From: Amorphophallus konjac
Taxonomy: Eukaryota > Streptophyta > Magnoliopsida > Alismatales > Araceae
Direction: 5' to 3'
Length of the DNA stretch: 64,000 bases
Assembly (NCBI GenBank): GCA_022559845.1
Contig: CM040120.1
Location: 309,292,740-309,356,739 of the forward strand
Positions 43,491 through 54,429 of the stretch are shown here, piece by piece. Position 1 is the stretch's first letter. Each line of letters starts with the position of its first letter. The position numbers were made by a program, and so were the translations under genes. The notes beneath the pieces were generated by a model, which searched no databases, was not told the DNA's origin, and saw only the letters and a program-made list of their open reading frames with translations.

Positions 43491-46400
43491 TGTGGACGCA
43501 CTTTTTATTTATTAATTAAGATCTATGGTTATTGGGTTTATTAAGTGCGTGGGCGTGCCAGTCATAAAGGTGACGATTTATTGTGCGCTCGATCTGGCTA
43601 ATCAGACGATTGTGTGGTTCGTGTCGGGACCAAAACCCGCCGCGCCAAAAAGGTCACAGCGTCATTTACATCCCCTCGGAGAGGGGAACACCCTTGATTA
43701 ATCGCCGAGAATCAGGGCCTCATGGCCAGGAAATTATATCGAGAGAAACTAGCCGATAGCGGTCTCGAATCAATCGAAAAGTCCGATGTCTAGGGAAGCA
43801 AGCATTCGAAATATGTCGGTCACTCAAGGGACCATTTTGATATTCGGACGAGCGTCCGGCTTTAGAAAATCGTGATCGTCACGGGGAAAACCAGAGCATA
43901 TGTATGCCGGGGTACGACAAATTTATTGTTCAAAGGGACGGGAAACGTTCAGTTAAATCCCGGTTAGAGCGGTCAGAAACCGATAAGTTTGTCGGCCCGG
44001 TGCAAGATCAAGCTACGACCATACTGCGGTGGGCCCCCCGCGGTCGAAGTCGGGCTCGCGTGGGCGTCGTCAATATTTCCGGTGCCAAGGGCAGTGAGAA
44101 AGTGTCCCGGGACTAGATTCCAAAACAAAGATGTGTATAGAGATAGCTGGCTATAGGCCTAGGATGTGGGTGAGGCGATGACCATGGTTGGGGCGAACCC
44201 GAGGTCCAAACGTGACTCACGAAGGTTTTATTGATATTCCTACTCATAGGGTTCGGGGAAGACGAGAGCCGTCTCGTCCCATTCATCTTTTGTTGGTCAT
44301 TCATGGACCACTTTATGTTCGGTCAAAGATCCGTATTGAAGGCACGACGTAAACGAAAATAAACCCGTACAAATGTCTGCCGTGAGTACGACAAGTTTAA
44401 TGCAAGTGCGGGATTAGATCCCGGTATATATGTCGGTCACTAACGGACCATTCGTCGTTTGGATGAGAGACCGCATTTGAAGCGTTGAAGACAACAACAA
44501 AACCACACGGATGTCTGCCGTAGGTACGGCAAGTTTAATGTGGGTGCGGGATTAGATCCCGGTATATATGTCGGTCACTAAAGGACCATTCATTATTCGG
44601 ACGGAAGTCCGTATTAGTAGCGTCGAGGATGACGATAAAACCGCACGGATGTCTGCCGTAGGTGCGGCAAGTTTAATGTGGGTGCGGAATCGGATCCCGA
44701 TGAAGATGGGTCGAGCTAACGAACTATCGGCCCGGGATAAGTTCGGATCATGGTCACGTACGGGCGAGGGCTCCCGAGATCCAAGTCCGATCTAGTGGGG
44801 CATCATTACTTTTCTCTTCATACGTAGTCCGAGGGAAGCGGATTGTTAAGTGTGAAGCCCGAACTCGCCAACGTGCACCCTCGCACGTGGATCGACCTGC
44901 GCGGTCAGGTCGCGGGGGTCTCCGGGGGCGGAGCCCCCGGAACAAAATTTTGATTATAACAGAGGCGATATTGTCTTTGTACCATGACTTGGGGTGTGCT
45001 GACTTGGTTATAATATTTTCTATTATCATTGTTCCAATTGTTAAATTATATGGTTTGTTCTCACAGAAATGGTTTATATGCTTTCTTTTCTTTCTACTAA
45101 CCTCAAGCTTTCTATTTTCTTTTATTTGGTTAATTTGTCCTTTTATGAGGCACGCCGGATTAACATCAAGAGGAGGGCGCGCCGGTTTAGCCACAAGAAG
45201 GGGGGGGGGGGCAGGTTTAAGGCCAAGGGAGGAGGCGCGCCGGTTTAAGGTGGCAAGTTGGGGTGCGCCGGTTTAGGACCAAGAAGAAGTGGGGCGCGCT
45301 AGATAGGGCAGCACAAGGGGGGGCGCGCCGGATTAAGCACTATTCATTCCAAGGATTTTGAGATGGTTTTGAGTGTGAAGCTAAACCGGCGTGGGGGGGT
45401 ACCGCGCCGGATTAGCCCACGCCGGATTAGGAGCACGCCGGGATGGCTTCTATGAGGTTTTTTTCATTCTTGTTGGCTCTGTTTCTTCTTTCTTTCAACA
45501 ACAAGTTAATCTGTTGATTGGATTGTTCATCGAATTGGTGGATTAAGTTTGTGGAGAGGGAGTTTAAGTGTTTGATCATTTGTTAAGGTGAATTGGCATG
45601 AAAACCCGAATGTTTTATTAGAAGTGTTTGTTGTGCAGGGTAGTTCAGTTTGTGTTTGATTTCTGGAGGGAGTTTTCTGAGTGGGGTTGATTTAGTCTGA
45701 AGAATCTTCATTTATTCGTTCTTATGCGTTCTTGTTCTTGTTCCTCTTGTTCTTGACCCTGGCAAAAATCGGGCAGCACTTCCCCCAGACTGAAGCTTGC
45801 CAGAGAAAAATGGGGGAACGCCAAACGGATTGCTCCGGGGTGAACCTCACAATGCAGACCTCACGGCGGTCCGTTAACCCACATGTGAGTGTGGAAGAGC
45901 TCGAGGACTAGCCTTCAAGAACTCTCGCGACTCACGGGTAATAATTTCTCAAGGCGGGATGAATGTATGCCACAGGAGGGCTGTAAATGTTCATCCATCT
46001 GTGGGTTCCTTAGAAGGTCATGCCACAGAGAGGCAGACTTCTAAAGGCCCTTGGATGAGAAGAAAACTGAGATGAAGAGAGAGATATCAAAGCGATAGAA
46101 CACCACTCATGCCCACAAAGCAAGGCACTCTTTTTATTCATCCCCAAGGAAAAGGGGGAAAAGAGATACATGAGGGGAGATTTACCCCGAAGAAAGGAAA
46201 ACACATCAGAGAAAGAGGAAAGAAATACATCGGTGGGGGAGGGGGAACGGAGCACAAGCTCCTCCCCCCTCCGAGCTCACCTCTCTTCTCTCACGCTCAA
46301 TCTCTCCTTTTTCTTCACCTCTCCGGCGTGGATGGATGGAGTTTTTCTTCTCTTCGGGTGGCCTTCTCTTCTTTCTTCAGTCGCCCTCCGGGGGTTCGAG

Positions 46401-47395
46401 CTTCTCTCTTTTTTTTTCTCCAGTGGGGCATGCCTTTTATAGAATGGGTTGCCCTTTCTTTGCTCGAATGGAAGAAACTCCCGCCGCTTGCCCTTGTTTG
46501 CCGGACGAGCAGGATTGACATGCCGCGGTGTCGTCCGTTGATTTGCATAGTATGCTGGCATTCGTCCGAGGACGGGACGTTCGCGGGTTTGCCGGGAGAT
46601 CTTCTGCTGCTTCCACCGTTGATGCATGCCTTCGCCGCTGCGCTGTCGAACATATGTGGAGACAGAGCTTGGTAGCATTGAATGCTATGCCCCCTAGAAC
46701 CTGCCCCGAATCTGATAGGAGAACAGAGTATCGGGGGGGGGGGGGGGGGGCAGATGGGACAGAATGGAGTTAAACCAGCGCGGCCAGGGGGCACGCTGGA
46801 TAACCATAGTAAGGAGGGCGCGCTGGTTTAAGGCCTGTTGGAGGGGCGCGCCAGTTTAAGGCTTGTTGGAGGGGCGCACCGGTTTAAGGCCCAAGCAAGG
46901 GCGAATGGGAAATGGGGCACACCGGTTTTAGGGGCGCCGGATTAGGATGTTGAAGTGGCGCGCCGGTTTAGAGCGCGCCGGTTTAAGGCCCTTCCGCGCC
47001 GTTTTAACCATCAAATGGATTCTTTTCGAAGTCGCAGCCATTTATTCGAATGTTGGCATTCCCGGAATATTCTGGTTGTAATGTATGGCCTTCATAATAT
47101 TCTGTTTGCAGCCTCTGGGGCTCAGTCCCAGAATTTGCGTGACTTTCGATGTATGCCGAGACTGTGCCGGGGTTCCTGACTTTTCTCTGATTCAGCTCTC
47201 AGCATGGCCGATTGGAGAGTTGTAGCCGTATCTTCCGCCTGGGGGGCTTCCTTAACGGGTAGCGGACCACTAAGTGAGTTCTCGTCCTGATCGGGCGAGG
47301 CATGAGGTTTGTTCGGCATTTCCATCTTCGGCTTGCTCTCGAGTGTCGAGACGTGCATGCCGTATGATCCTCATCGACATTTTTTGACGTCCATA
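43491..47395 (-). mobile_element. 5' LTR of element 4
   Basis: Aligns along its length with 33273-37197. It includes the same three-copy 125-bp repeat (44370-44700) and the 'ggcgcgccggtttaagg' clusters (45170-45340, 46810-46990). Poly-G tract lengths differ between the two LTRs. Confidence 0.92.
46432..46441 (-). promoter_or_regulatory. LTR TATA box of element 4
   Basis: The minus strand reads TATAAAAGGC, about 0.95 kb into the LTR. The duplicate is at 36245-36254. It is a good TATA match and the likely promoter for the element's transcript. Confidence 0.55.
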
Positions 47396-47425
47396 GTTAG
47401 TGGTCTTGCTATGATGTCCCCATTA
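47396..47425 (-). mobile_element. Remaining U3 tip of the gag-only element's 3' LTR
   Basis: Begins with the second GTTAG copy and continues 'tggtcttgctatgatgtccc' to CATTA, matching 51713-51742. It shows that element 4 inserted about 25-30 bp inside the LTR. Confidence 0.88.
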
Positions 47426-48208
47426 ATTCTCTCCGAGTGGGAAGAACTCGACCCCATCGAGTAAGGGGTGCGGCTGCTCGAGTAGTTCTAGCGGATCCGT
47501 CACCGAACCTGGAAGCGCGGAGTACGCTCCACTCCAAGTCTTCGACACTTGTTCATCCCGTATAGATTCGATATGCTCACGTTGCTGTGGGACTGAGGCT
47601 AAAGGTGGACACTCTGGGGTGGGGTCACTCTCAAAAGAGGGAAGGCGGTTTGAAGACTCACTAGGAATCACCGCTGGGTCCCTATATGTGACTAGATCCG
47701 ATATGTTGAGGTAGAGCCGATCCCAAAGTCTGACAAGTCTCGCACTTGAGAGGGACTGACTACGTGAGCGTACAAAGGACTGACTATGCTGGACACATGC
47801 ATGGACAGACACACAAGACCCTAGACACACCTACTGTTAGTCTGACCCATACATGTGCGATGGTGGACCAGGACACCCGAATGTGTGCCATGCATACACT
47901 TGACGCAATCGGTGGTAGGCAGAATGGGGAAGACATCCTAAAAGGCACCATGCATGCACATGCTCCCTAGTGGCCTTGATAGGTGGAGAACCAAATTCCC
48001 CTTCTTTGACACCCCCAGATGATGACCATGGAACGGTCCCCGGGTTGGGTGTTGGTGGACTAGCCTGTGGGGAAGGGGTGTGGTAGTGAACTTCCCTAAC
48101 AAGGTGTAAGGGAAAAGGTGGGTCACGAGGCCCACTAGCGAAGAGGTCGAATGGGTCAAAGAATGTGTGACCCCTCGAACTGGGCTCCCATAAGTCACGG
48201 TCCCACAT
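47426..48208 (-). other. 3' untranslated interior of the gag-only element
   Basis: No pol domain is seen between the gag stop and the LTR. Short frames (47423-47830, 47837-48208) have no recognisable content. A purine-rich stretch next to the LTR (minus strand CGGAGAGAAT) may be its polypurine tract. Confidence 0.5.
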
Positions 48209-49495
48209 TTAGAAATCTTGAAGGTGTAGGTGGCCACCTTCATGCATGAGGGTATAGGGGACGGTGATCTCATATAGGAGGTATGGTTCCTCCTTCGGGC
48301 AAAAGGGTACGAAGGTTGGCTCGACCGGCAAGGGAAGGAATAGGAGAGTCTCCGTGGTGACATGACCCACGGTGCACACGGAGGTGATAGATCCTAAGGA
48401 TGGATGTGTGAAGCTATGACCTGTAGGTCGGTCGAAGCCTGGGGCCAACAAGTGCGAAAATGTCAACTGACGGTCTAATCCTATAAGAAGGTCACCCAAT
48501 GTATCCACATGGTGACTAGACCAGAAGATGGTATGGAATGAGTTGGTCGGCACTAATGGTAGGGTGGGGTCCATGGATGGGAAGGGAGGTGGGACCAAGC
48601 CATTCTTGAGCCAACTAAGGAGTGGCTCGGCGATGAAAAGCTTTCCCGTTAGAAACACGGGTGGCTCGGTCTGAGATAGCTCCACATAAAGATTGGAAGA
48701 TGAGGGTGGTGGCAATGGAGATTTCAAGGGTGGGGAAGGAGCATCCTCCCAGAGGGGAAGAGGTCCTTGGAACCCCGGAGGTGGGGCCGGGTTGGGGTTA
48801 CCGGCTATGACATCCCTAGGCTCGGGTATGGCTACGTCCGGTCTCGGAGGTGGGCAAGGGGAGACCAACGACTCAAAATATGCACACCTCCTATCCACCC
48901 GTTCCGAAATCATTTGCACAAGTTCGGCAATGGTATGGGTTGGAGTAGGGGTATCGCGGTGGAATCGCCTGTAATCAACCGGCCTCGGCTTGGGTCGGGG
49001 CTCATCTAAGTACGGGGCTCCTTGCCTCCGATTATGACCCACTTGGTTGGAAGTGAGTTGGTGGGGTTGGCTGGAGGTGTGACCCACGGGGTTGGAAGTA
49101 AATGGGTGGGACGGGTTGGAAGGGACCGGATGGGGAAGGTAGAACCTCCTAAGCTCTCTCTTCATGTCCCACCATGATTCGATGGGCCATTGCCTCCTAA
49201 CGTCTCTCAAGCCTTCGATGTCTCTCCACTTTTCGGCCGCCTCGTGGAGGAGCCTCTCCTTGGCAAAATAGAATTGTCTGGCTTCGGACATGGTATAACA
49301 ATCAAAGTATCTGTCCATGGTGGCCTCCCACTTGAGGTAGTCGCCTGGGTCATTGGAGCCATAAAAATCCGAGGCTTCGGGCCTACGGAAGTGGAGAGGA
49401 TGGTTGCCCAACCCATGGGTGGGCCAACGGTCATATTGCCTTGGCGACCGGGAGTCCATTGGAGATGGGGAACTACAAGACGGACATGCTGGCAC
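48209..49495 (-). CDS. Gag-like protein of the gag-only element, intact 428-codon ORF
   Basis: Residues 30-120 form a plant Ty3/gypsy Gag domain: FYGSNDPGDYLKWEATMDRY, then AAEKWRDIEGLRDVRRQWPI and ESWWDMKRELRRFYLP. The ESWWDMK-type motif resembles gag of chromovirus-type elements rather than Tat. The C-terminal 300 residues are Pro-rich and have no CCHC zinc knuckle, protease or RT. The ORF is free of stops although its host element is clearly not autonomous. It lies about 275 bp downstream of the PBS, as expected for gag. Confidence 0.8.
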   Translation of the reverse strand: MPACPSCSSPSPMDSRSPRQYDRWPTHGLGNHPLHFRRPEASDFYGSNDPGDYLKWEATMDRYFDCYTMSEARQFYFAKERLLHEAAEKWRDIEGLRDVRRQWPIESWWDMKRELRRFYLPHPVPSNPSHPFTSNPVGHTSSQPHQLTSNQVGHNRRQGAPYLDEPRPKPRPVDYRRFHRDTPTPTHTIAELVQMISERVDRRCAYFESLVSPCPPPRPDVAIPEPRDVIAGNPNPAPPPGFQGPLPLWEDAPSPPLKSPLPPPSSSNLYVELSQTEPPVFLTGKLFIAEPLLSWLKNGLVPPPFPSMDPTLPLVPTNSFHTIFWSSHHVDTLGDLLIGLDRQLTFSHLLAPGFDRPTGHSFTHPSLGSITSVCTVGHVTTETLLFLPLPVEPTFVPFCPKEEPYLLYEITVPYTLMHEGGHLHLQDF

Positions 49496-49770
49496 TTGGA
49501 CAAGACACTAGACACGACTATGTAAGGTTGGAATGCACAAACTAATGCACACTAAGGACCCTAGACTTAAACCAAGATCCGGTACGTGGCGGAGGTTTGA
49601 CCCGAGGGTCTCCTCGACGCGAGTGTGCGGCCTTCCCGATAGGCGTAACCTAACGTTCGGGCGACACCTTTTGATATATCGAACAATGATATGCAAATTT
49701 GACACCTAGACTTAGACACTACTTTTTTTTTTGTTGCGGACTTAGACACAAAGACTACCCTAGACTCAAC

Positions 49771-49787
49771 TGGCGCTCTAATACCAA
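49771..49787 (-). other. Primer-binding site of the gag-only element
   Basis: Minus-strand TTGGTATTAGAGCGCCA two bases from the LTR end resembles the initiator-methionine tRNA complement TGGTATCAGAGC used by many plant LTR elements. It is a different primer from elements 1, 2 and 4. Confidence 0.65.
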
Positions 49788-49789
49788 AC

Positions 49790-51742
49790 TGATGCAGGAC
49801 GGACACGCGACCTGGGACTCTAGCTCGCGATCGCCCCTAAGCGAGGGAAGACGTGAGACCGTGCGCGGTTGAGAAACCGGCAGTGAGTCTCGGGTATCGG
49901 CTTTCCGTGTGTACTAGGATCGAGTCATGGGACGGGTCACTCTCGCTCTCTCGCAGCGGTGATAAAAAATAGATATCTAGTTAGTTACCTATCACATGCA
50001 GTAGCATATATGAATAAATACGAGTAAAGCAAACACCGAGTAAGAGAGCGAACACGATACCTCCACGCTCCGGGCGTGGGGAAGACTTCCCGGCCAAGTA
50101 CGGTAACTCCCGGTAACAACGGTTAAAATTTAATTACAACAGTGAATTTTATTGCCCACTCCACGCAGGGAGGTAAAGGGATACAAGTGGGCCCAGGAGG
50201 ACCGATCCTGGGTTGACGGGCAGCCAGCTGGACGGGCGTTTGGGGCGAACTCGGCCTACTGGTTCGACTCGATACTGCGTCGACTCGGTGCTGCGTCGAC
50301 TCGGTTCTGACTCGCTGGATAGCAAGGCACGATTTCCAAAGGAATGTCACCTTCATGAGATCTTCGGAAGGCGCCGCTTGGCTGGAACATTGGCAGGACG
50401 TCCCTGGTCGACTCCTAGGTGTGGCGGCTCCTGAAGTTGATTTTTGATATTTATTTGTGAATTTTTCTCGGACTGTAATTTCAGACCTGCACAGGGAACA
50501 GATTTGCACGTCTTGGCGGAAAGAATTAATTCTCACAGATCCGGAATCAGATTGAGGCAAGACTGGTGGCGTTGGAAAGAGGACTCCCAGATCTACAAAA
50601 TATAATTTTTGTAGGCCGATCCAACAAAGGGATGAGAAATGGAAGGCTCTGCAACACTGTGTTTTTTCTGTGGATCTAATTACTGACACTCAGGACAGAA
50701 AGGGATCAGCTTGAAACTGACCTTTGACCGAGGGGTGAATGATTTTTCCAGGGGCTGAAAATATTATGGGAGGTAGGGAGGAACGTGAGGAACACTGATG
50801 AATTTTTGTGGAGTTTCTGGAAATTTCTAAGGGGGCGGGAAAAATATGAATATGTGACACTCTCCCGTGGATCTGTAGAAAGGCAGATTACATGGGAAGA
50901 ATAAGAAATATGGTAAAAATACTAAACGATGTCCAAATGACATGAAATTTGAACTGGAGGTTAAGGGAGACAAGAAAAATAAACTCTCAAAGTTTGGGCT
51001 CGATCTGACAACAAAAGAAATAAATAAAATTTTAGGATTGAGGTTCTGTCCTGATTTGGACAGAGCTCTGACGTAGCGGTAGTGGCGGCTCGATGGCGGC
51101 TCGATGGCGGCGGCGGCCCTGAGTTTTACACTCAGGAAGTGGGAGGGGGAGGAGGCTTCACACCTCAAAAAGTCACAGCTTTCACAACAGCTAGGGGTTG
51201 GGAGAGAGAGAGGGGTGCCCTTAGGCTCTTGGAGGCAAATTCTGATTTTCTTCTCATTAATTCTAGTATAATGGGAATTACATGGTATTTGTATGAAATA
51301 CAAAATAACCTAAACTAACCTCAGATCTAGGTTAGGGGAGGGGCACTTAGGGGATAGAACATATTTAATTCCCCATGTGGTTTGCAGCAAAATAAAAAAA
51401 AATATTAAGAGGGGGGGGGGTCCTTTGAAAAATGGGGATGGCATCTTGGACATTTTAAGCCCATTATCCCCTTTGAATGGTCAAGCTTCTAGAAGCCCAC
51501 CTTGGACCTTTGACTGGCCCCACATGGGCCCTAAGGCTTAGGTGGACCAATAGGGAAGGAGATGGGGGCCCCTTGCTGGTCCTACTAGACTTTTACACAA
51601 AAACCCAAAGATCCTTAAGGAATGACAAATTGGCTTATAAAGCCTTACAATTGCATACATATTTTTCTAAGGATATAAATGCAAATAAAAGGACTCAAAT
51701 GCAAAATAAAAAGTTAGTGGTCTTGCTCTGATGTCCCCATCA
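49790..51742 (-). mobile_element. 5' LTR of the gag-only element
   Basis: The complete 1953-bp copy, TGATGCAGGAC...CCCCATCA. The position corresponding to element 4's target (GTTAG, 51712-51716) is uninterrupted here and serves as the empty-site reference. Confidence 0.9.
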
Positions 51743-51770
51743 GTAGTTCCTGCAGTCTACCGAGTGAGTC

Positions 51771-53120
51771 CTCTGTAATGGCGGGGGAAAGTGCAAGGTT
51801 GTGGACTTGAAAACTGTGGCGGCGCTGGACCAGTAGCGTCGCCAAGAGAAGAAGAAGAAGAAGAGAGCAGTGCTCACCCCGGCAGATCCTCTAGGGCCTT
51901 TAGTGTCTCTACCGCCGCCACCTCCGACTATGCCACCTCCGACCTCAGCCCCGGTCGCCTCTATTCTGCTTCCTACCCCATCCATGTCTACTCCACCATC
52001 GACACGCGATGACAACGTGTCACTTGTCTCGGCCTTCATTAGTCTGCTGCCTCCCAAGGAGACCCAAAAGAGTTCAGAGCCCTTCGTGATGGCGCATGAC
52101 ATGATGAAGAAGACACTGGAGCCGAAGAATCTGCCAGTGAGCTGAAGGATCTGCCAGTGAGCCTCACCCCTGACTGTGCTGATGGCCTCGTACAGCTAGC
52201 GACCAAGAACTTGGTGTCCATGAGCTGGGTTCTCAGCTTGTGGAGTGCCCACTTCCGTGCAGCCGACTAGGAGCTAAGCGCTAGCTGGCAGGAGCAAGGG
52301 GACTTGGCCAAGCGGGTCCAAACATTGGAGGATGCGCGGGTGGGTGTTCAGGCCATCTTGGAGTACCAGGAGCAAGCCCTAGAAGTCGCTGACTAAGAGT
52401 GGGACGTCACCTGGGAGTAGTTGCAGGTGTCAGAGGCGTCCTGGCAACAGATGAAGGCGAGGGCGTATGAGGAGGAGGCGAAGGTTGCGATGCTGGAGGT
52501 TGTTGTCAAGGCAATAGAGGTGAAGGCGTCGTCGATAGTGGTGGAGGTGATTGAGCTCTTCCAAGATTCGACCGAGTATAGGGATGAGCTGAATAACAAG
52601 GCTTTCACCATCTATGGGCCGCCCAAGGAAGCCGATTTCAATGATAGTTGGACTGCAGCTCTGAAGGAGGTCGCCCAGGCCACCGCTGCCCTAGTGCTCG
52701 AGCTTTCACCTTCCTCTGTCCTGTACAAGGATGAGGACGGGCAGGAGGAGGTTGAGCCCGTAGAGATTGAACGGCTTAAGGGACCGCAGGAGGAGGTCAG
52801 GGACTTAATTATCTTCCCAGACAGCCCTAAGCTGTTTAGGGTCGCACTTGTGGAGCCCGTCACCGAGCAAGAAGCCGCCATCGAGGGAAGCCCACCTATT
52901 GTCTGGAGCATCTTCCACCTTTTCCTCTTTTTTTGCTGTATCCATCTCGGGTGCATCCAAAAAGGTGTGTCCCTTTCTATAAATTCCATCTTCTCTTTTT
53001 GGTATGGAAAGATGTCGTATCTTTCTCATCTCTTGGCTCTAGGTTGGCTTGCTATGTATTTTGTTGTTGATGTGCTCTCGGTGGGAGTTAAGAAGTCCTT
53101 CAATACTGGGTATCTCTAGA
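51771..53120 (+). pseudogene. Antisense accessory ORF of element 3 (coiled-coil, broken)
   Basis: Plus-strand coding, opposite to element 3's gag-pol. A Pro-rich N-terminal part (52 kb, LPPPPPTMPPPTSAP) is followed by a long helical region: QLATKNLVSMSWVLSLWSA, RVQTLEDARVGVQAILEYQE, then a 232-codon open stretch (52421-53119) with WQQMKARAYEEEAKVAMLE and DSTEYRDELNNKAFTIYGPP. Four in-frame stops interrupt it. Grande-type Tat elements are known to carry an accessory gene in antisense orientation downstream of pol, and the position and orientation fit that. The sequence similarity itself could not be tested. Confidence 0.6.
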
Positions 53121-53253
53121 GGTATAGAGGGACATTTGGTTTCCTGGGAAGTGGTGGCCCGTGATCGGTGCGATTCTCGGGATCCCTGCCTCATTTTTAT
53201 GTGGTCAATTAAGGGATGTAATTTTCGTGACCTTCTGGAGAGGCCGCTCTCAC

Positions 53254-53260
53254 TATAAAT
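53254..53260 (+). promoter_or_regulatory. TATA box of a plus-strand accessory promoter
   Basis: CTATAAAT, followed 71-78 bp downstream by the context ACAATGTC. It faces away from the LTR promoters and could drive the short ORF at 53332. Confidence 0.45.
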
Positions 53261-53331
53261 CGGAGACCCAGAGGGAACTATTGAGCACAACGCGCCTTCT
53301 CTTGCACCTTCAATTCCTCTTCCTTGAGACA

Positions 53332-53583
53332 ATGTCGCAGTAGGGTTTTGATTCTTCCTCCGGAGAGATGTCTCTTGAGCATCCTTGTTTCCGTAGGGAG
53401 GCGCTACCTGAGACCGACAAGTCCCAGGCGTAGGGCAATAGCAAGGGTGGGGTATCAGAGGATTACGAGAGAGACTACTTGCAGGGCTGGCGGGCCGTGC
53501 TGATGAAGGTCCATCATTTATACTCCATCAAGGGAGTGCTGAACCTCACCCCGGACTTGTAAATCCCTGAGGGCGATGACTGA
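53332..53583 (+). pseudogene. Short accessory ORF (83 codons, three stops)
   Basis: From ATG 53332 the frame runs to a TGA at 53581 with three internal stops (at codon 4, near codon 32 and near codon 77). The text between stops is continuous in one frame: GFDSSSGEMSLEHPCFRREA and DYERDYLQGWRAVLMKVHHL. The start context and the TATA box upstream suggest a former gene or first exon. No family recognised. Confidence 0.45.
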
Positions 53584-53869
53584 AGTCTCTTATACTCCTT
53601 CCCTGTTGTAAATAATCATAATATCTCCCATCCTTGATCTCTCTATTGTGTGTGCTCGTTCTTGTTCCCGTCTTTGAGTGCTTGGATGGTGACTGTTGCC
53701 TTAGCCCTTAGGAGCTCGCAAGTTCTTTTCTTTGTTGGTCAACTTGCTTAACACGAAAGGTGTCGGCTAGGCTTGACCTGAGTCGATCAACCGAAGGAGT
53801 GATCGGTGGTTCATAGTCATCATCTTGAAGCGGGGGCGATGTTTGGTGAACCATGAATGACCAAGCTCC

Positions 53870-54400
53870 AATTTTTGAGGGATGTGTTCGACCCACTCCT
53901 AAAGAAGAGGGTGCTCGCGTGATAACCTCTGGAGAGTACTGAGTTGGATACTACTTGTAATATTTAGAGGGGCATATTCGGCCCGCTCTTGAAGAGGAGG
54001 GTGCTTGCGTGCCTACCTCTGATAAGTGCTTTTCAAGCACTACCGCAGAGTGGTCGGTGGTCCACTGCTATACTCATGACCAAGTGGACCATGAATGACT
54101 CATCTACAATTTTGGAGGGAGTGTTAGTCTCCCTTGAAAAGGAGGAGACGTCTCGTCTCTTGGAAGCGTAATGCCACTCTTAATATTTTGGAGGGGAACA
54201 TACGTCTTCCTCCTAAAGAGGAGGAGACTCTTTTGCTCACCTCTTGGAAGTATAATGCCACTCTTAGTAATTTGAAGGGGAGCGTATGTCTTCCTCCTGA
54301 AGAATAGGAGACTCTTATGCTCGCCTCTTGAAAGCGTGAAGCTACCCATAGAATTCCTTTGAGTACTGGAGATGGGATGAAAAGGAGAATGAACACAATC
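53870..54400 (-). repeat. Tandem hairpin repeat in the 3' region of element 3, unit about 105 bp
   Basis: Four to five units share 'ttggaggggaacatacgtct' and 'gcctcttggaagcgtaatgc'. Each has an inverted repeat: TCCTCCT-aaag-AGGAGGA near 54210 is perfect, and others near 53897, 53990, 54127 and 54292 vary. It sits directly after the integrase, as in element 1. Confidence 0.8.
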
Positions 54401-54429
54401 CAATTCATTCTTTATTGATAAAAGGCCTT

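Larger units (their letters stand above)
33273..47395 (-). mobile_element. Element 4: young 14.1-kb non-autonomous Tat-like element
   Basis: LTRs of 3925 bp (33273-37197) and 3905 bp (43491-47395) start TGTGGACGCA and end GACGTCCACA (CCATA in the right copy). The target-site duplication GTTAG is exact (33268-33272, 47396-47400). The uninterrupted target sequence survives in the other LTR of the host element at 51712-51716. The 6.3-kb interior has a PBS, a polypurine tract and the hairpin block seen downstream of pol in element 1, but no gag or pol. The rest is tandem repeats. By eye the two LTRs differ by only a few percent, so it is the youngest insertion here. Confidence 0.92.
31357..51742 (-). 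mobile_element. Gag-only LTR element nested in element 3
   Basis: LTRs of about 1.94-1.95 kb (31357-33272 plus 47396-47425, and 49790-51742) begin TGATGC and end CATCA (CATTA in the left copy). The flanking 5-bp repeats are GCAGT (31352-31356) and GTAGT (51743-51747), one mismatch apart. The interior (47426-49789) is only 2.36 kb and holds one gag ORF and a PBS, with no pol. This matches the TR-GAG class of non-autonomous plant elements. Reverse transcriptase would have to come from another element. Confidence 0.88.

Noticed and set aside
33273..47395. Two 3.9-kb repeats as a segmental duplication
   Set aside because: TG...CA ends, an exact GTTAG target duplication, PBS and polypurine tract show they are LTRs of one insertion.
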